A stretch of 64,000 nt of DNA from Serratia bockelmannii (GCF_008011855.1 NZ_VOUX01000007.1:62001-126000); one strand, 5' to 3'. Positions 37,625-46,985 are shown, counted from the stretch's first letter. Made by a program: numbers and translations. Notes: a model not told the origin generated them from the letters alone.

Positions 37625-38788
37625 ATGACCAGCCAATTGGCAGACAAAATCATCGCCTATCGGCGTGAGCTGCACCAAAACCCGGAACTTTCCAATCACG
37701 AATTCGCCACCACCGCCCGGCTGACCCGCTGGCTGGAAGAGGCAGGCATCCGTCTGCTGCCGCTGGCGCTGAAAACCGGCGTCGTGGCGGAGATCGGCAG
37801 CGGCAAGGGGCCGATTATCGCGCTGCGCGGCGACATTGATGCCCTGCCGATCGACGAAATCGCCGACGTGCCCTTCAGCTCGCAAAACAGCGGCGTAATG
37901 CACGCCTGCGGCCACGACTTTCACACCTCGGTGATGCTCGGCGCCGCGCACCTGCTCAAAGCGCGTGAGGCCGAGCTGCCCGGCACGGTGCGCATCTTCT
38001 TCCAGCCGGCGGAAGAGACCTTCAACGGCGCCCGGCACCTGATCGACGCCGGCGCGCTGGATAACGTTGCGGCGGTATTTGGCCTGCATAACGCGCCGGA
38101 GCTGCCCACCGGCACCTTCGCCACCCGCGCCGGGCCGTTCTACGCCAACGTCGATCGTTTCCAGATCCTCATCACCGGCAAAGGCGCCCACGCCGCCAAA
38201 CCGGAACAGGGCGTCGATACCATCGTCACCGCCAGCCAGATCGTCGGCGCGCTGCAGACGCTGCCCAGCCGCAGCTTCAGCTCGCTGGAATCGCTGGTGG
38301 TGAGCGTGACGCGCATCGAAGGCGGCAATACCTGGAACGTGCTGCCGCAAACCGTGGAGCTGGAAGGCACGGTGCGCACCCACAGCGACGCGGTGCGCCG
38401 CCAGGTGCCTGATAAAATTCGCCAGGTGATCGACGGCGTTGCCGCCGCGCTCGGCGCGCAGGCCGAACTGCGCTGGCAGCCGGGGCCGCCGGCGGTGATC
38501 AACGACGCCCATTGGGCAGCGTTCAGCAAAACCGTCGCCGCCGAGGCCGGCTACCGGGTCGAAGAGGCGGAGCTGCAAATGGGGGGTGAAGATTTCGCGC
38601 TGTATCTGCATCACGTGCCGGGCGTCTTCGTCAGTATCGGCTCCGCCAGCGAGTTCGGCCTGCATCATCCGCGTTTCAATCCCGATGAACGCGCCCTGTT
38701 CCCCGCGGCACAATATTTTACGCTGCTGGCGGAACGCACGCTGCAACAGCTCACTACCGCGCCAGAAAAAGCCCTCAGCAACGCCTGA
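37625..38788 (+). CDS. M20D-family amidohydrolase, YxeP-like deacylase
   Basis: A 387-residue metallohydrolase of the M20D group (hippurate/IAA-amino-acid hydrolases). Metal-binding motifs are RGDIDALPI, VMHACGHDFHTSVML, FFQPAEETFNGAR and the late HHPRFNPDE. The lid domain is present. These enzymes release amino acids from N-acyl forms. It sits upstream of a monooxygenase, an ABC transporter and a GNAT gene, which is the YxeP context, so removal of an N-acetyl group from a thiol amino acid is likely. A weak hairpin and 189 bases separate it from the next gene. Confidence 0.87.
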   Translation: MTSQLADKIIAYRRELHQNPELSNHEFATTARLTRWLEEAGIRLLPLALKTGVVAEIGSGKGPIIALRGDIDALPIDEIADVPFSSQNSGVMHACGHDFHTSVMLGAAHLLKAREAELPGTVRIFFQPAEETFNGARHLIDAGALDNVAAVFGLHNAPELPTGTFATRAGPFYANVDRFQILITGKGAHAAKPEQGVDTIVTASQIVGALQTLPSRSFSSLESLVVSVTRIEGGNTWNVLPQTVELEGTVRTHSDAVRRQVPDKIRQVIDGVAAALGAQAELRWQPGPPAVINDAHWAAFSKTVAAEAGYRVEEAELQMGGEDFALYLHHVPGVFVSIGSASEFGLHHPRFNPDERALFPAAQYFTLLAERTLQQLTTAPEKALSNA

Positions 38789-38977
38789 ATAACGTGAAAT
38801 AGTATTTCCCCGACGCCGCAGATACCGCGCCGGGGATTATTATTTTCGCTCGCCGTGATATTTGCAGTTTTCAACATTTGAATATGCTGTTTTGTTGTTT
38901 TACATCCCGTTGCCGCTCATCAATAGTGGACACATCAGACACCGCGCGCCTTTGCGGCGCATGACAGGATAATCACG

Positions 38978-40303
38978 ATGAGCGACAACGCGAATAATCA
39001 ACGGCAATTACGGCTGGGCGCCATTCTGCACGGCGCATCGGGAAATATGTCCGCCTGGCGCCACCCGGATGCCACCGCCGACGCCAGCATCAACCTCGAA
39101 TTTAATATCGCCTCGGCGAAAAAAGCCGAACAGGGGAAATTCGATTTCGTGTTTGTCGCCGATGGGTTATATATCAACGAAAAATCCATTCCGCATTTTC
39201 TTAATCGTTTCGAACCGCTCACCCTGCTGGCCGCGCTGGCCGCCGCCACCGATAAAATCGGCCTGGTAGGCACCCTTTCCACCTCTTACAGCGATCCGTT
39301 CACCGTCGCCCGCCAGTTCGCCAGCCTCGACCACCTGAGCAACGGCCGCGCCGGCTGGAACGTGGTGACGTCGCCGCTGGAAGGCTCGGCCAAAAACTTC
39401 TCGCGCGCCGAACACCCGGAACACAGCCTGCGTTACCGCATCGCCGGCGAATTTCTCGACGTCGCCAAAGGGCTGTGGGATTCCTGGGAAGACGATGCCT
39501 TTGTGCGCAACAAGGCTAGCGGCGAATTCTTCCGCACCGGCAAGCTACACACCCTCAATCACCAGGGAGAGTTCTTCTCGGTGCAGGGGCCGCTGAACAT
39601 CGGCCGCACGCCGCAGGGGCGCCCGATCCTGTTCCAGGCCGGCGCCTCCGAAGACGGCAAACGGCTGGCGGCTCAACACGCCGATGCGATCTTCACCCAT
39701 CACGACACGCTGGAACAAGCGCAGAATTTTTATCAGGACGTGAAGCGGCAGCTGGTGGAACAGGGGCGCGAGCCGGACGACCTGCGCATCTTCCAGGGCG
39801 TCAGCGTGATCGTCGGCGACGACGACGCGGACGTCGAGCGCCAGTACCAGGAGACCGCCCGCCTGGTCAGCATTGAGAACGCCCTCAACTATCTTGGCCG
39901 CTACTTCGAGCATTACGACTTTTCCCGCCATCCGCTGGACGCCCCCTTCCCGGACATCGGCGATCTGGGGCAAAACAGCTTCCGCAGCACTACCGACGCC
40001 ATCAAGCTCAGCGCCCGCGAACGTAACCTCACGCTGCGCCAGGTGGCGCTGGAAGCCGCCTCGCCGCGCCCGGTGTTCAGCGGCACGCCGAAAGCGGTGG
40101 CGGACGGTCTGCAACGCTGGTTCGACGGTGAAGCCGCCGACGGTTTCATCATCAGCGGCGGTACGCCCAGCGCCTTCGGCCACTTCGTCGATCGGGTGGT
40201 ACCCATCCTGCAACAGCGTGGCCTGTTCCGTCAGGCGTACCACGGCGATACGCTGCGCGAGCACCTGGGCCTGAAGCGCCCGTTGAACAGATTCACCCAA
40301 TAA
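38978..40303 (+). CDS. LLM-class FMN monooxygenase, NtaA/YxeK type
   Basis: A 441-residue bacterial-luciferase-like monooxygenase of the NtaA/SnaA/DszA group. Motifs include [49 protein letters not shown] (the family flavin/substrate region) and [21 protein letters not shown]. Members use reduced FMN from a separate reductase, which is not encoded here. B. subtilis YxeK cleaves the thioether of N-acetyl-S-(2-succino)cysteine, and this is the best analogue given the neighbours. Confidence 0.87.
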   Translation: MSDNANNQRQLRLGAILHGASGNMSAWRHPDATADASINLEFNIASAKKAEQGKFDFVFVADGLYINEKSIPHFLNRFEPLTLLAALAAATDKIGLVGTLSTSYSDPFTVARQFASLDHLSNGRAGWNVVTSPLEGSAKNFSRAEHPEHSLRYRIAGEFLDVAKGLWDSWEDDAFVRNKASGEFFRTGKLHTLNHQGEFFSVQGPLNIGRTPQGRPILFQAGASEDGKRLAAQHADAIFTHHDTLEQAQNFYQDVKRQLVEQGREPDDLRIFQGVSVIVGDDDADVERQYQETARLVSIENALNYLGRYFEHYDFSRHPLDAPFPDIGDLGQNSFRSTTDAIKLSARERNLTLRQVALEAASPRPVFSGTPKAVADGLQRWFDGEAADGFIISGGTPSAFGHFVDRVVPILQQRGLFRQAYHGDTLREHLGLKRPLNRFTQ

Positions 40304-40329
40304 TAAGATCGTTTTCAGGGATATCCGCT

Positions 40330-41250
40330 ATGCAGAAAACCGTTACCGCCGCCCTCGTGGCGGCCTTGCTGAGCCTGACCGGCGCCGCGCAGGCGGGCAC
40401 CGGCATCGATTTACAGGCCAATGAAATCCCGATCCACGCGCCGAAAAACCCGCAGGCGATCGCCAAACTGCCGGCCGATTTCCACTTCGTGAAGCCGGGC
40501 CAATTCACCGTTGCAATCGCCGCGCTCAACACGCCGCCGCTGGCGCTGTTTGCCGCCGATAACCGGCGGCTGATCGGCAGCGAAGTGGATATCGCGCAGC
40601 TGGTGGCCGACAGCCTGGGGCTTGAATTAAACGTGGTGCAAACCTCGTGGGAAGACTGGCCGCTGGGGGTGGTTTCCGGCAAATATGACGCAGCCATCAC
40701 CAACGTCACCGTCACCAAAGAGCGCAAAACCCGCTTCGACTTTGCTACCTACCGCATCGATTCGCTCGGCTTTTACGTCAAAACCGGCGGCAAGATCGCG
40801 ACGATCAAACAGCCTGCCGATATCGCCGGATTAAAGATCATCGTTGGCTCCGGCACCAATCAGGAAGCAATTTTGCTGGCGTGGGACAAACAGAACCGGC
40901 AGCAGGGGCTCAAACCCTTCCAGCCGATCTACGTGACCGACGATGCGGCCGCCACGCTGGCGATCCAGTCCGGCCGCGCCGACGCCTACTTCGGGCCGAA
41001 CGTGCTGGGCGCCTATAAAGCGGCGCTGAACGGCCGCACCCGGCTGGCGGGCACGGTGGAAGGCGGTTGGCCCAAGGCGGCACACATCGCCGTCACCACC
41101 CGTAAAGGCAACGGCCTGGTGCAGGCGGTGAACGAAGCGCTGAACGGCGCGATCCGCGGCGGGCAGTACGATCGGGTGCTCAACCGCTGGGGCGAGAGCG
41201 TCGAACGCCTTGCGCAGTCGGAAATCAACCCGCCCGGCCTGGGCGATTAG
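40330..41250 (+). CDS. Amino-acid ABC transporter binding protein, YxeM-like
   Basis: A 306-residue SBP_bac_3 protein with a signal peptide (MQKTVTAALVAALLSLTGAAQA|GTG). The ligand fold is recognisable in GQFTVAIAALNTPPLALFAADN and VTVTKERKTRFDFATYR. There is no lipobox. It is the uptake component of the four-gene transporter/acetyltransferase block. Confidence 0.88.
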   Translation: MQKTVTAALVAALLSLTGAAQAGTGIDLQANEIPIHAPKNPQAIAKLPADFHFVKPGQFTVAIAALNTPPLALFAADNRRLIGSEVDIAQLVADSLGLELNVVQTSWEDWPLGVVSGKYDAAITNVTVTKERKTRFDFATYRIDSLGFYVKTGGKIATIKQPADIAGLKIIVGSGTNQEAILLAWDKQNRQQGLKPFQPIYVTDDAAATLAIQSGRADAYFGPNVLGAYKAALNGRTRLAGTVEGGWPKAAHIAVTTRKGNGLVQAVNEALNGAIRGGQYDRVLNRWGESVERLAQSEINPPGLGD

Positions 41251-41259
41251 GAGCGCGCG

Positions 41260-41787
41260 ATGACGCAAGACACTTTCATTCAGACGCTGCCGACCGACCC
41301 GCTGATCGCCCCGGTGATCGAGGGGCTGTTCGGCGAATATCGCCAGCGTTACGGCGACTATTTTGGTGACCAGGAACCGGAAGCGCTGGATCTGTACGCG
41401 CCGCCGCAAGGGGCCTTCATCGTGCTGCTGCGCGCCGGTGCGCCGATCGCCATGGGCGCCTTCAAACGCTATGACGCACAGACCGCCGAGCTGAAGCGCA
41501 TCTGGACGCGAGGCGATCTGCGCCGCCAGGGCCTGGCACAGCGGGTGTTGCAGCAGTTGGAAACGCTGGCGTTGGCGCAAGGATATCGCCGGCTCTATCT
41601 GACCACCGGCTTTCGCCAGCCCGAAGCGGTGGGCCTGTATCTGAACAACGGGTATCAGCCGCAGTTCGATCCCACCGTCGACAGCGAGGTTTACAGCCGC
41701 CCGCCCTACGATGGCCGCCTGCCGTTCCGCAAAAGCCTGATTGCAGAGGATGCGTGTTGTTGCGCGTCGGAAAGGAAAATCGCCTAA
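41260..41787 (+). CDS. GNAT acetyltransferase, YxeL-like
   Basis: A 175-residue GNAT. The acetyl-CoA motif is TRGDLRRQGLAQRVLQQLE (about 86-104), with ELKRIWTR before it and LTTGFRQPEAVGLYLNNGYQP after. In the Bacillus pathway YxeL N-acetylates S-(2-succino)cysteine before oxidation. It lies nine bases after the binding-protein gene, inside the transporter operon. The C-terminus is odd: DACCCASERKIA. Confidence 0.83.
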   Translation: MTQDTFIQTLPTDPLIAPVIEGLFGEYRQRYGDYFGDQEPEALDLYAPPQGAFIVLLRAGAPIAMGAFKRYDAQTAELKRIWTRGDLRRQGLAQRVLQQLETLALAQGYRRLYLTTGFRQPEAVGLYLNNGYQPQFDPTVDSEVYSRPPYDGRLPFRKSLIAEDACCCASERKIA

Positions 41788-41817
41788 GGCCCCTTTATCT
41801 GTATCAGGAGACATGAC

Positions 41818-42705
41818 ATGTCCAAACAAGAAGTCTTGAAAGTGGTGCCCGCCCGCTATCCGCTGCGGCTGATCGGCGCGCTGTTTTCGCTGTTTATTCT
41901 GGCCGCCATCGTACAATCGGTGGCGGGTAACGCGCGCTGGGAATGGGGCGTGTTCGCCGAGTGGTTCTTCGCGCCGGCGGTACTGGCGGGGCTGGGGCAA
42001 ACCCTGCTGCTGACGCTGCTCGGTACGCTGTTCAGCATCCTGTTCGGCACCCTGTTGGCGCTGGCGCGCCTGTCGCGCTCCTACCTGCTGGCGTCGCTGG
42101 CCTGGGGCTATATCTGGCTGTTTCGCTCTCTGCCGCTGATCCTGGTGCTGATCATTCTGTACAACTTCTCCTATCTGTATGACGCCATCTCGCTGGGCAT
42201 TCCCTTCACCTCCGTGGTGTTCGCCAGCTTTCCCACCATCGACATTCTCGGCCAGTTCGCCGTGGCGGTGCTGGGCCTGACGCTGGTGCAGTCCGCCTAC
42301 ACCGCCGAGATCATCCGCGGCGGCATCCTGGGCGTGGATTACGGCCAGCACGAGGCGGCGGCGGCGCTGGGCCTGCCGGGCTATCGTCGCACCTTCCGTA
42401 TCATTCTGCCGCAGGCACTGCGCTCCATTATTCCGACCGGCTTCAACGAGATCATCAGCCTGGCGAAAGGCACCTCTATCGTTTACGTGCTGGCGCTGCC
42501 GGAGCTGTTTTACACCATTCAGGTTATCTATAACCGCACCCAGCAGGTGATACCGCTGCTGATGGTCGCCACCGTCTGGTATCTGTTCATCACCACCGCG
42601 CTGTCGGTGATCCAATACTACATCGAGCGCTATTTTGCCCGGGGCGCGGTGCGCGAACTGCCGCCGACGCCCTGGCAGAAACTGGCCGGCTGGCTAAAAC
42701 GTTAG
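41818..42705 (+). CDS. Amino-acid ABC permease, YxeN-like
   Basis: A 295-residue HisMQ-type permease. The EAA loop is GQHEAAAALGLPGYRRTFRIILPQA, and about five to six membrane segments are predicted. A cytoplasmic tail follows. It is the only permease in the operon, so a homodimer is expected. The start follows AGGAG. Confidence 0.9.
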   Translation: MSKQEVLKVVPARYPLRLIGALFSLFILAAIVQSVAGNARWEWGVFAEWFFAPAVLAGLGQTLLLTLLGTLFSILFGTLLALARLSRSYLLASLAWGYIWLFRSLPLILVLIILYNFSYLYDAISLGIPFTSVVFASFPTIDILGQFAVAVLGLTLVQSAYTAEIIRGGILGVDYGQHEAAAALGLPGYRRTFRIILPQALRSIIPTGFNEIISLAKGTSIVYVLALPELFYTIQVIYNRTQQVIPLLMVATVWYLFITTALSVIQYYIERYFARGAVRELPPTPWQKLAGWLKR

Positions 42706-42714
42706 GAGACCCGC

Positions 42715-43542
42715 ATGTCTGAAGCCATTGATTATTACGCCTTGCCCGAGCAGCCGGTACGCAATCTCACCCCGGTGCCGGCACGCGGTCTGATCGAAAT
42801 CAGCAACGTCAGCAAATTCTTCGGCAAACACAAGGCGCTGGACGACGTCAGCCTGACGCTGCAGCCGGGCACCGTGACCGTGATCCTCGGCCCTTCCGGC
42901 TCCGGCAAATCGACGCTGCTGCGGGCGATCAACCACCTGGAGCGCGTCGACGAGGGCTTTATCCGCATCGACGGCGACTACGTCGGCTACCGCCGCAAGG
43001 GCAACCGGCTGTACGAGCTGAAGGAAAAGGCCATCCTCCGGCAGCGCATCAACGTCGGCTATGTGTTCCAGAATTTCAATCTGTTCCCGCACCTGACGGT
43101 GCTGGAAAACATCATCGAAGCGCCGGTGGTGCACAAAATTCACTCCCGTGAGCGGGCTAAGGCGGTCGCCTATGAGCTGCTGGATACCGTCGGACTGCGC
43201 CACAAGGCGGATGCCTACCCGCGCCACCTCTCCGGCGGCCAACAGCAGCGCATCGCCATCGCGCGCGCGCTGGCGCTGAACCCGAAGGTAATCCTGTTCG
43301 ATGAGCCGACCTCCGCGCTCGATCCCGAGCTGGTCGGCGAAGTGCTGGACGTGATTAAAGGGTTGGCGGATCTGGGTGTCACGCTGGTGGTGGTCACGCA
43401 TGAAATCGGCTTTGCGCGCGAAGCGGCGGATCGGGTGGTGTTTATGGTCGACGGGCAGATCGTCGAACAGGGCGACGCCAGGCAGGTGCTGTCCCAACCG
43501 CAGCATCCGCGCACCGTTAACTTCCTCAACAAAGTGCTGTGA
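42715..43542 (+). CDS. Amino-acid ABC ATPase, YxeO-like
   Basis: A 275-residue polar-amino-acid ATPase. It has Walker [10 protein letters not shown] (59-67), signature [15 protein letters not shown], Walker [13 protein letters not shown] and [13 protein letters not shown]. An unusual ~25-residue N-terminal extension ([20 protein letters not shown]) precedes the domain. It is the last gene of the operon. Confidence 0.92.
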   Translation: MSEAIDYYALPEQPVRNLTPVPARGLIEISNVSKFFGKHKALDDVSLTLQPGTVTVILGPSGSGKSTLLRAINHLERVDEGFIRIDGDYVGYRRKGNRLYELKEKAILRQRINVGYVFQNFNLFPHLTVLENIIEAPVVHKIHSRERAKAVAYELLDTVGLRHKADAYPRHLSGGQQQRIAIARALALNPKVILFDEPTSALDPELVGEVLDVIKGLADLGVTLVVVTHEIGFAREAADRVVFMVDGQIVEQGDARQVLSQPQHPRTVNFLNKVL

Positions 43543-43578
43543 TCGTCGGGGCGCCGCGGCGCCCCGCACCTGAGCCGC

Positions 43579-44088
43579 TTATAGGCCGGCGAAACGCCGC
43601 TTCTCGGCGGCGAAATCCAGTGGGCGGATCCCCTGCTGGTTTTTATCCTCGTCGGTCAGCAACGCCGGCGGAATAAACCAGGTCACCTCGAACAGCAGCC
43701 CGTCCGGATCGTGACCATAAATGCTTTTGTGCACGCCATGATCCTCTTCCAGCCCGAGAATACCGCGTTCGGCCAACTGGTGACGAATGCGCTCCAGCTC
43801 TTCCAGACTGTCCACTTCCCAGGCCAGATGGTACAGCCCGGCCGGTGGCTCATGCTCCGCCGGCGGCTCGTTGTTGGCGCGAAACACCCCGGCGCGCTGC
43901 TGGCCCAGATTCTTGCTGAACAGCGCCAAATCGTGATCGTTTTCCGAATCGGCGGCCTGGGTAAATACCGCGCGATCGGGGCTGTCGGACGGCTTCAGCT
44001 TGAAGCCCAAGACCTGATGATAAAAGTCGGCGCTCTGCCGCACATCGCTGACATACAGCACGGCGTGATTGAGACGTTTGATGCCCAT
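43579..44088 (-). CDS. VOC-family (glyoxalase/dioxygenase-like) protein
   Basis: A 169-residue protein with two VOC beta-alpha-beta modules. Probable metal ligands are H8 ([13 protein letters not shown]), a mid-chain histidine (LYHLAWEVD) and a late glutamate ([11 protein letters not shown]). It resembles catechol-dioxygenase-like proteins. The substrate is unknown. The ATG at 44088 follows AAAGGAATAT; the open frame upstream is not coding-like. It converges with the transporter operon. Confidence 0.83.
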   Translation of the reverse strand: MGIKRLNHAVLYVSDVRQSADFYHQVLGFKLKPSDSPDRAVFTQAADSENDHDLALFSKNLGQQRAGVFRANNEPPAEHEPPAGLYHLAWEVDSLEELERIRHQLAERGILGLEEDHGVHKSIYGHDPDGLLFEVTWFIPPALLTDEDKNQQGIRPLDFAAEKRRFAGL

Positions 44089-44254
44089 CGATATTCCTTT
44101 TTCGCATTGAATGAAGTCAGCATGAACATAGCATGTGGCCAGGAAGCCGCTAAATGCCGTTATCGCATGACTAAATGCCGCCCGCGCAATCTGTCGCTGC
44201 AAGGCATTCCGCGCTATCATAAGCGCTGTATTGAACCCTTTTGTGAGAATAGCG

Positions 44255-44734
44255 ATGAACGGCAAGATAACGACTTTTTTTGAAGACAAAGGCTTCGGCT
44301 TTATTACCGACGAGAACGGAGAAAATCGTTATTTTCACGTGATTAAAGTGCAGAACCCGGAGCTGATTAAGAAAAACGCGGCGGTCACCTTCGAGCCAAC
44401 CAACAACACCAAAGGCCCGTCGGCTTATGCGGTAAAAGTGTTGGCGCCCAGCAAATACATCATCATCGCCAATGAAAGAATCAAGATCACCAGCATCAAG
44501 TCTTTTAATACCTTCACCAAGGAAGTGCCGGTCAAAGCCGACGTGGATAAAGAGAACACCGTGCTGTCGGTCGGCCTGCTGATGAACCGCATTCGCCCAC
44601 AGTCCGAAGATCAGGCGCAGACCATGCAAACGCTGCGCATGCTGACCATTACCACCTTCCAGAACACCACCCATACCTTCTCCGAGCACGAGATCGATAT
44701 GGATGAAACCATCAAGGCGCTGAAAAGCCTGTAA
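44255..44734 (+). CDS. Cold-shock-domain protein with extra C-terminal domain
   Basis: A 159-residue protein. Residues 1-65 form a cold-shock domain (MNGKITTFFEDKGFGFITDENGENRYFHVIKV) with RNP1 intact and RNP2 as RYFHVIKV. The C-terminal 90 residues match nothing I recognise (YIIIANERIKITSIKSFNTF...). It probably binds single-stranded nucleic acid. The start at 44255 follows GTGAGAAT. A zinc-ribbon gene follows within 81 bases, possibly in the same transcript. Confidence 0.8.
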   Translation: MNGKITTFFEDKGFGFITDENGENRYFHVIKVQNPELIKKNAAVTFEPTNNTKGPSAYAVKVLAPSKYIIIANERIKITSIKSFNTFTKEVPVKADVDKENTVLSVGLLMNRIRPQSEDQAQTMQTLRMLTITTFQNTTHTFSEHEIDMDETIKALKSL

Positions 44735-44815
44735 GTATCTGCGTACGGAAAATAACCAACGAAATTTGTCGTTGCCTGTGTTAGCGTGAGTTTTCACCTG
44801 ACACAGGCCATTGAT

Positions 44816-44977
44816 ATGTCCGATTCCAGCAGCGTCAAAGGTTTTATCAACCGCTCCACCCAAATCGTCTGCCCTAAATGCGGCTATGTTACCCGGCAAA
44901 AATGCGCAGCAATGCTGCAAGATGTGATACTGATTTGCCCTAATTGCGAAACCCGCTTCGAGCCCAGGCAAGGCTGA
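44816..44977 (+). CDS. Small YnfU-like zinc-ribbon protein
   Basis: A 53-residue protein with two CxxC pairs, IVCPKCGYVTRQKCAAMLQD and ICPNCETRF. This is the pattern of the small YnfU-type zinc-binding proteins of enterobacteria. The function is unknown. The ATG at 44816 is preferred, although a start at 44786 is open. It lies just downstream of the cold-shock-domain gene. Confidence 0.68.
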   Translation: MSDSSSVKGFINRSTQIVCPKCGYVTRQKCAAMLQDVILICPNCETRFEPRQG

Positions 44978-44983
44978 AAACGG

Positions 44984-46432
44984 TTAACGGAACAGGATAT
45001 GCTCGACGCTGTTGCCGTTGATCACGTTGAACGACTCCACCCGATTACGCCCCTGCGATTTGGCGCGATACAGCGCGATATCCGCCATATTCATCAGCTG
45101 TTCCAACGATTTCACCTCATTCATCGCCAGGCTGGCGACGCCGACGCTGATGGTGATTTTCAACGTCTGCTTGCCTTCCGCCTGCAGCTCCGTCTGCTCC
45201 ACCAGCCGGCGCAAATGTTCCCCCAGCGCCACGCCCTGCGCCGCCAGCGCGCGCGGCAGCATGATAGCAAACTCTTCCCCGCCCAAGCGGCCGAACAGCT
45301 GATCGTGACGCAGCTCGCGCCGCACGATGTGCGCGAACGACGCCAAAACCTGATCGCCGGCGCTGTGGCCGTGCGTATCGTTGATCTGCTTGAAATGATC
45401 GATGTCGATCAGCAGCAGCGACACCGCCTCTTTGGAACGGTGTTTATGCTCCAGCAACTCGCCCGCTTTGCGGGTCATCGCGCTGCGCGCCAGCACCCCG
45501 GTCAGAAAATCGTGGTTGGCACTGTGCTCCAGACGCCGCATCAGCTTGCGGTTGGCGGCGATGGAGCTGGCGAGGATCAGCGGCCCCATCACCAGCATGG
45601 CGATGCCCAATCGGGCGGACATCAGGGTATCGAGGAAGGCGTTGTGGTTGTTCGGCGTTTCATAAAGCACCAGGTTGGCAGAAATGCTGCTGATCTCGGT
45701 CATGCCGGTCAACAGCGTCAGCAACGTCACGGGGAACAGCGGGTAGCGTACCGCGCACCACAGCAGCGCCGGGATCGGGAAGGCGATGGCGCCCGGCCCG
45801 CCGATATAGACGCTGAACGCCAGCGACAGCAGCAACGCCAGCAGCGGCAGGCAGCCTTTCAGGCGCCAACGCACCTGCATGCGCAGCAGTTGCTTCAGCC
45901 GCGGCGCCGCCATCAGCACCGGCAACAGCAGCAAGGTCGTCGAGAATTGCTCACTGAACCAAGCCAGCCAGGCGATCACCACCGTGTTGTTATAGAGGCT
46001 ATCATTACGCAGCACCGACAGCGTCGACGCCACCGCCGCGCCGGCCAAACTGGCGCTGAACATATAGAGTATCGCCTGGGGCTTGCCCATGCGCCGTTGA
46101 GATTGTGGCAGCATCAGCATGATGCCGTAACCGACGGCGATCAGCGACATGTTGCAGGCGTTCAGCCACAGCGCCAGAGACCAACCTTCGCCGGTGCTGA
46201 GATCGGCGGCGACCATGCCCAGATAGGTGGTAAGCCAGCCGAGCGGCGTGCCGTAAATGGGTTTGCGCAGCAGCAAACCGAGCAGAATCGCATTCACTGG
46301 CCAAAATAAGGAAAGCGAGCCAATCGGCCGGCTAAGAATACCCACCAGGGAAAGCAAAAAAGCCAGCATGAAAAGATTGATCAGCTGAACCGTCAGAGGC
46401 AGGCCATGCCTGGCGTTTATTCTGACGTTCAT
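44984..46432 (-). CDS. Membrane diguanylate cyclase, MASE1-like sensor with GGEEF
   Basis: A 482-residue protein. Eight to ten membrane segments in the first ~300 residues form a MASE1-like sensor (SLFWPVNAILLGLLLRK). A GGDEF domain follows from about 320 to 478, with signature LGGEEFAIMLP. The segment before it, RHDQLFGRL, lacks the RxxD inhibitory site, so feedback by c-di-GMP may be absent. Two starts are possible: the ATG at 46432 with a close GAGG, or at 46444 without one. It converges on the zinc-ribbon gene with six bases between stops. Confidence 0.85.
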   Translation of the reverse strand: MNVRINARHGLPLTVQLINLFMLAFLLSLVGILSRPIGSLSLFWPVNAILLGLLLRKPIYGTPLGWLTTYLGMVAADLSTGEGWSLALWLNACNMSLIAVGYGIMLMLPQSQRRMGKPQAILYMFSASLAGAAVASTLSVLRNDSLYNNTVVIAWLAWFSEQFSTTLLLLPVLMAAPRLKQLLRMQVRWRLKGCLPLLALLLSLAFSVYIGGPGAIAFPIPALLWCAVRYPLFPVTLLTLLTGMTEISSISANLVLYETPNNHNAFLDTLMSARLGIAMLVMGPLILASSIAANRKLMRRLEHSANHDFLTGVLARSAMTRKAGELLEHKHRSKEAVSLLLIDIDHFKQINDTHGHSAGDQVLASFAHIVRRELRHDQLFGRLGGEEFAIMLPRALAAQGVALGEHLRRLVEQTELQAEGKQTLKITISVGVASLAMNEVKSLEQLMNMADIALYRAKSQGRNRVESFNVINGNSVEHILFR

Positions 46433-46781
46433 CGCCTCGCCCATATTTCGCTAATAACCAGAATAATAATGTGCATACTCTCTCGCCCGGCCAGTGAGGG
46501 ATAGTCAACTCGAATTTCAACCAAAAAAGCCAGACAAATCAATAATAAAAAACGTTAACATTTAATTAACAGACTTTTCTTAGCCTGATGCGACCGCGGC
46601 GGGCTCACCCGCATAGCGTCAGCAAATAATGCCGACTCTGCTGTCAGCATAGCGCATAGCGTAATAGGCCGCCGACGGCGTTAATTACATTAATAAGCTT
46701 GTGGTTATTGGTCGTTGAATGATGTTTGAATAACTACGCGATTATTTTCCTGCAACTGGGCCGCCCGTGCAATAACAACCC
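46433..46781. other. AT-rich region upstream of the MASE1-GGDEF gene
   Basis: About 350 bases rich in TTAA and AATAAT, with GCATAGCG repeated near 46612, 46648 and 46656. No ORF is supported. It probably carries the cyclase promoter on the minus strand and looks like a candidate H-NS-bound segment. Confidence 0.35.
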
Positions 46782-46865
46782 AAAAAAAGCCCGCATAGCG
46801 CGGGCTTGCTTGAACAACAGCAAATCGACAGTTACGACACAGCCATACGTTGCATGCCTGTGCTG
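46782..46865 (-). ncRNA. Candidate small RNA B (minus strand)
   Basis: On the minus strand a TATACT -10 (46872-46877) is followed by about 84 bases ending in a strong terminator, AGCCCGC/GCGGGCT plus T7 (46782-46806). A further stem of ACAG-g-CAT/ATG-g-CTGT lies in the 5' part. No ORF is present. The -35 is poor. It could also be only the tail of an upstream transcript. Confidence 0.4.
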
Positions 46866-46907
46866 CCACGCAGTATAGCGGTGAAAGCTTAAGCAGACCT
46901 TAGCAAC

Positions 46908-46985
46908 AAAAAACCCGGCCTAGGAACCGGGAATATTTGTACGAAATGCAGTGTTAGCCCAAGCAGGCTAATAACATTTCGCAGC
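46908..46985 (-). ncRNA. Candidate small RNA A or structured 3' UTR (minus strand)
   Basis: The minus strand carries CGAAATG...CATTTCG enclosing AGCC...GGCT, then a CCCGG/CCGGG terminator with T6 ending at 46908. TTGGCG-17-TATTAG is a possible weak promoter in front. It lies about 80 bases after the WrbA-like gene stop, so a processed 3' UTR is an alternative. Confidence 0.35.

Noticed and set aside
40831-42615. Antisense open frame of 594 codons across three transporter-operon genes
   Set aside because: It spans several real genes with intact motifs and gives a Gln/Arg-rich product without known domains.
43376-43573. Short plus-strand frame across the end of the YxeO-like gene
   Set aside because: It is an alternate frame of the ATPase gene and has no ribosome site.
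46612-46660. Repeated GCATAGCG units as a CRISPR or integron-like repeat
   Set aside because: There are only three irregular copies without regular spacers.
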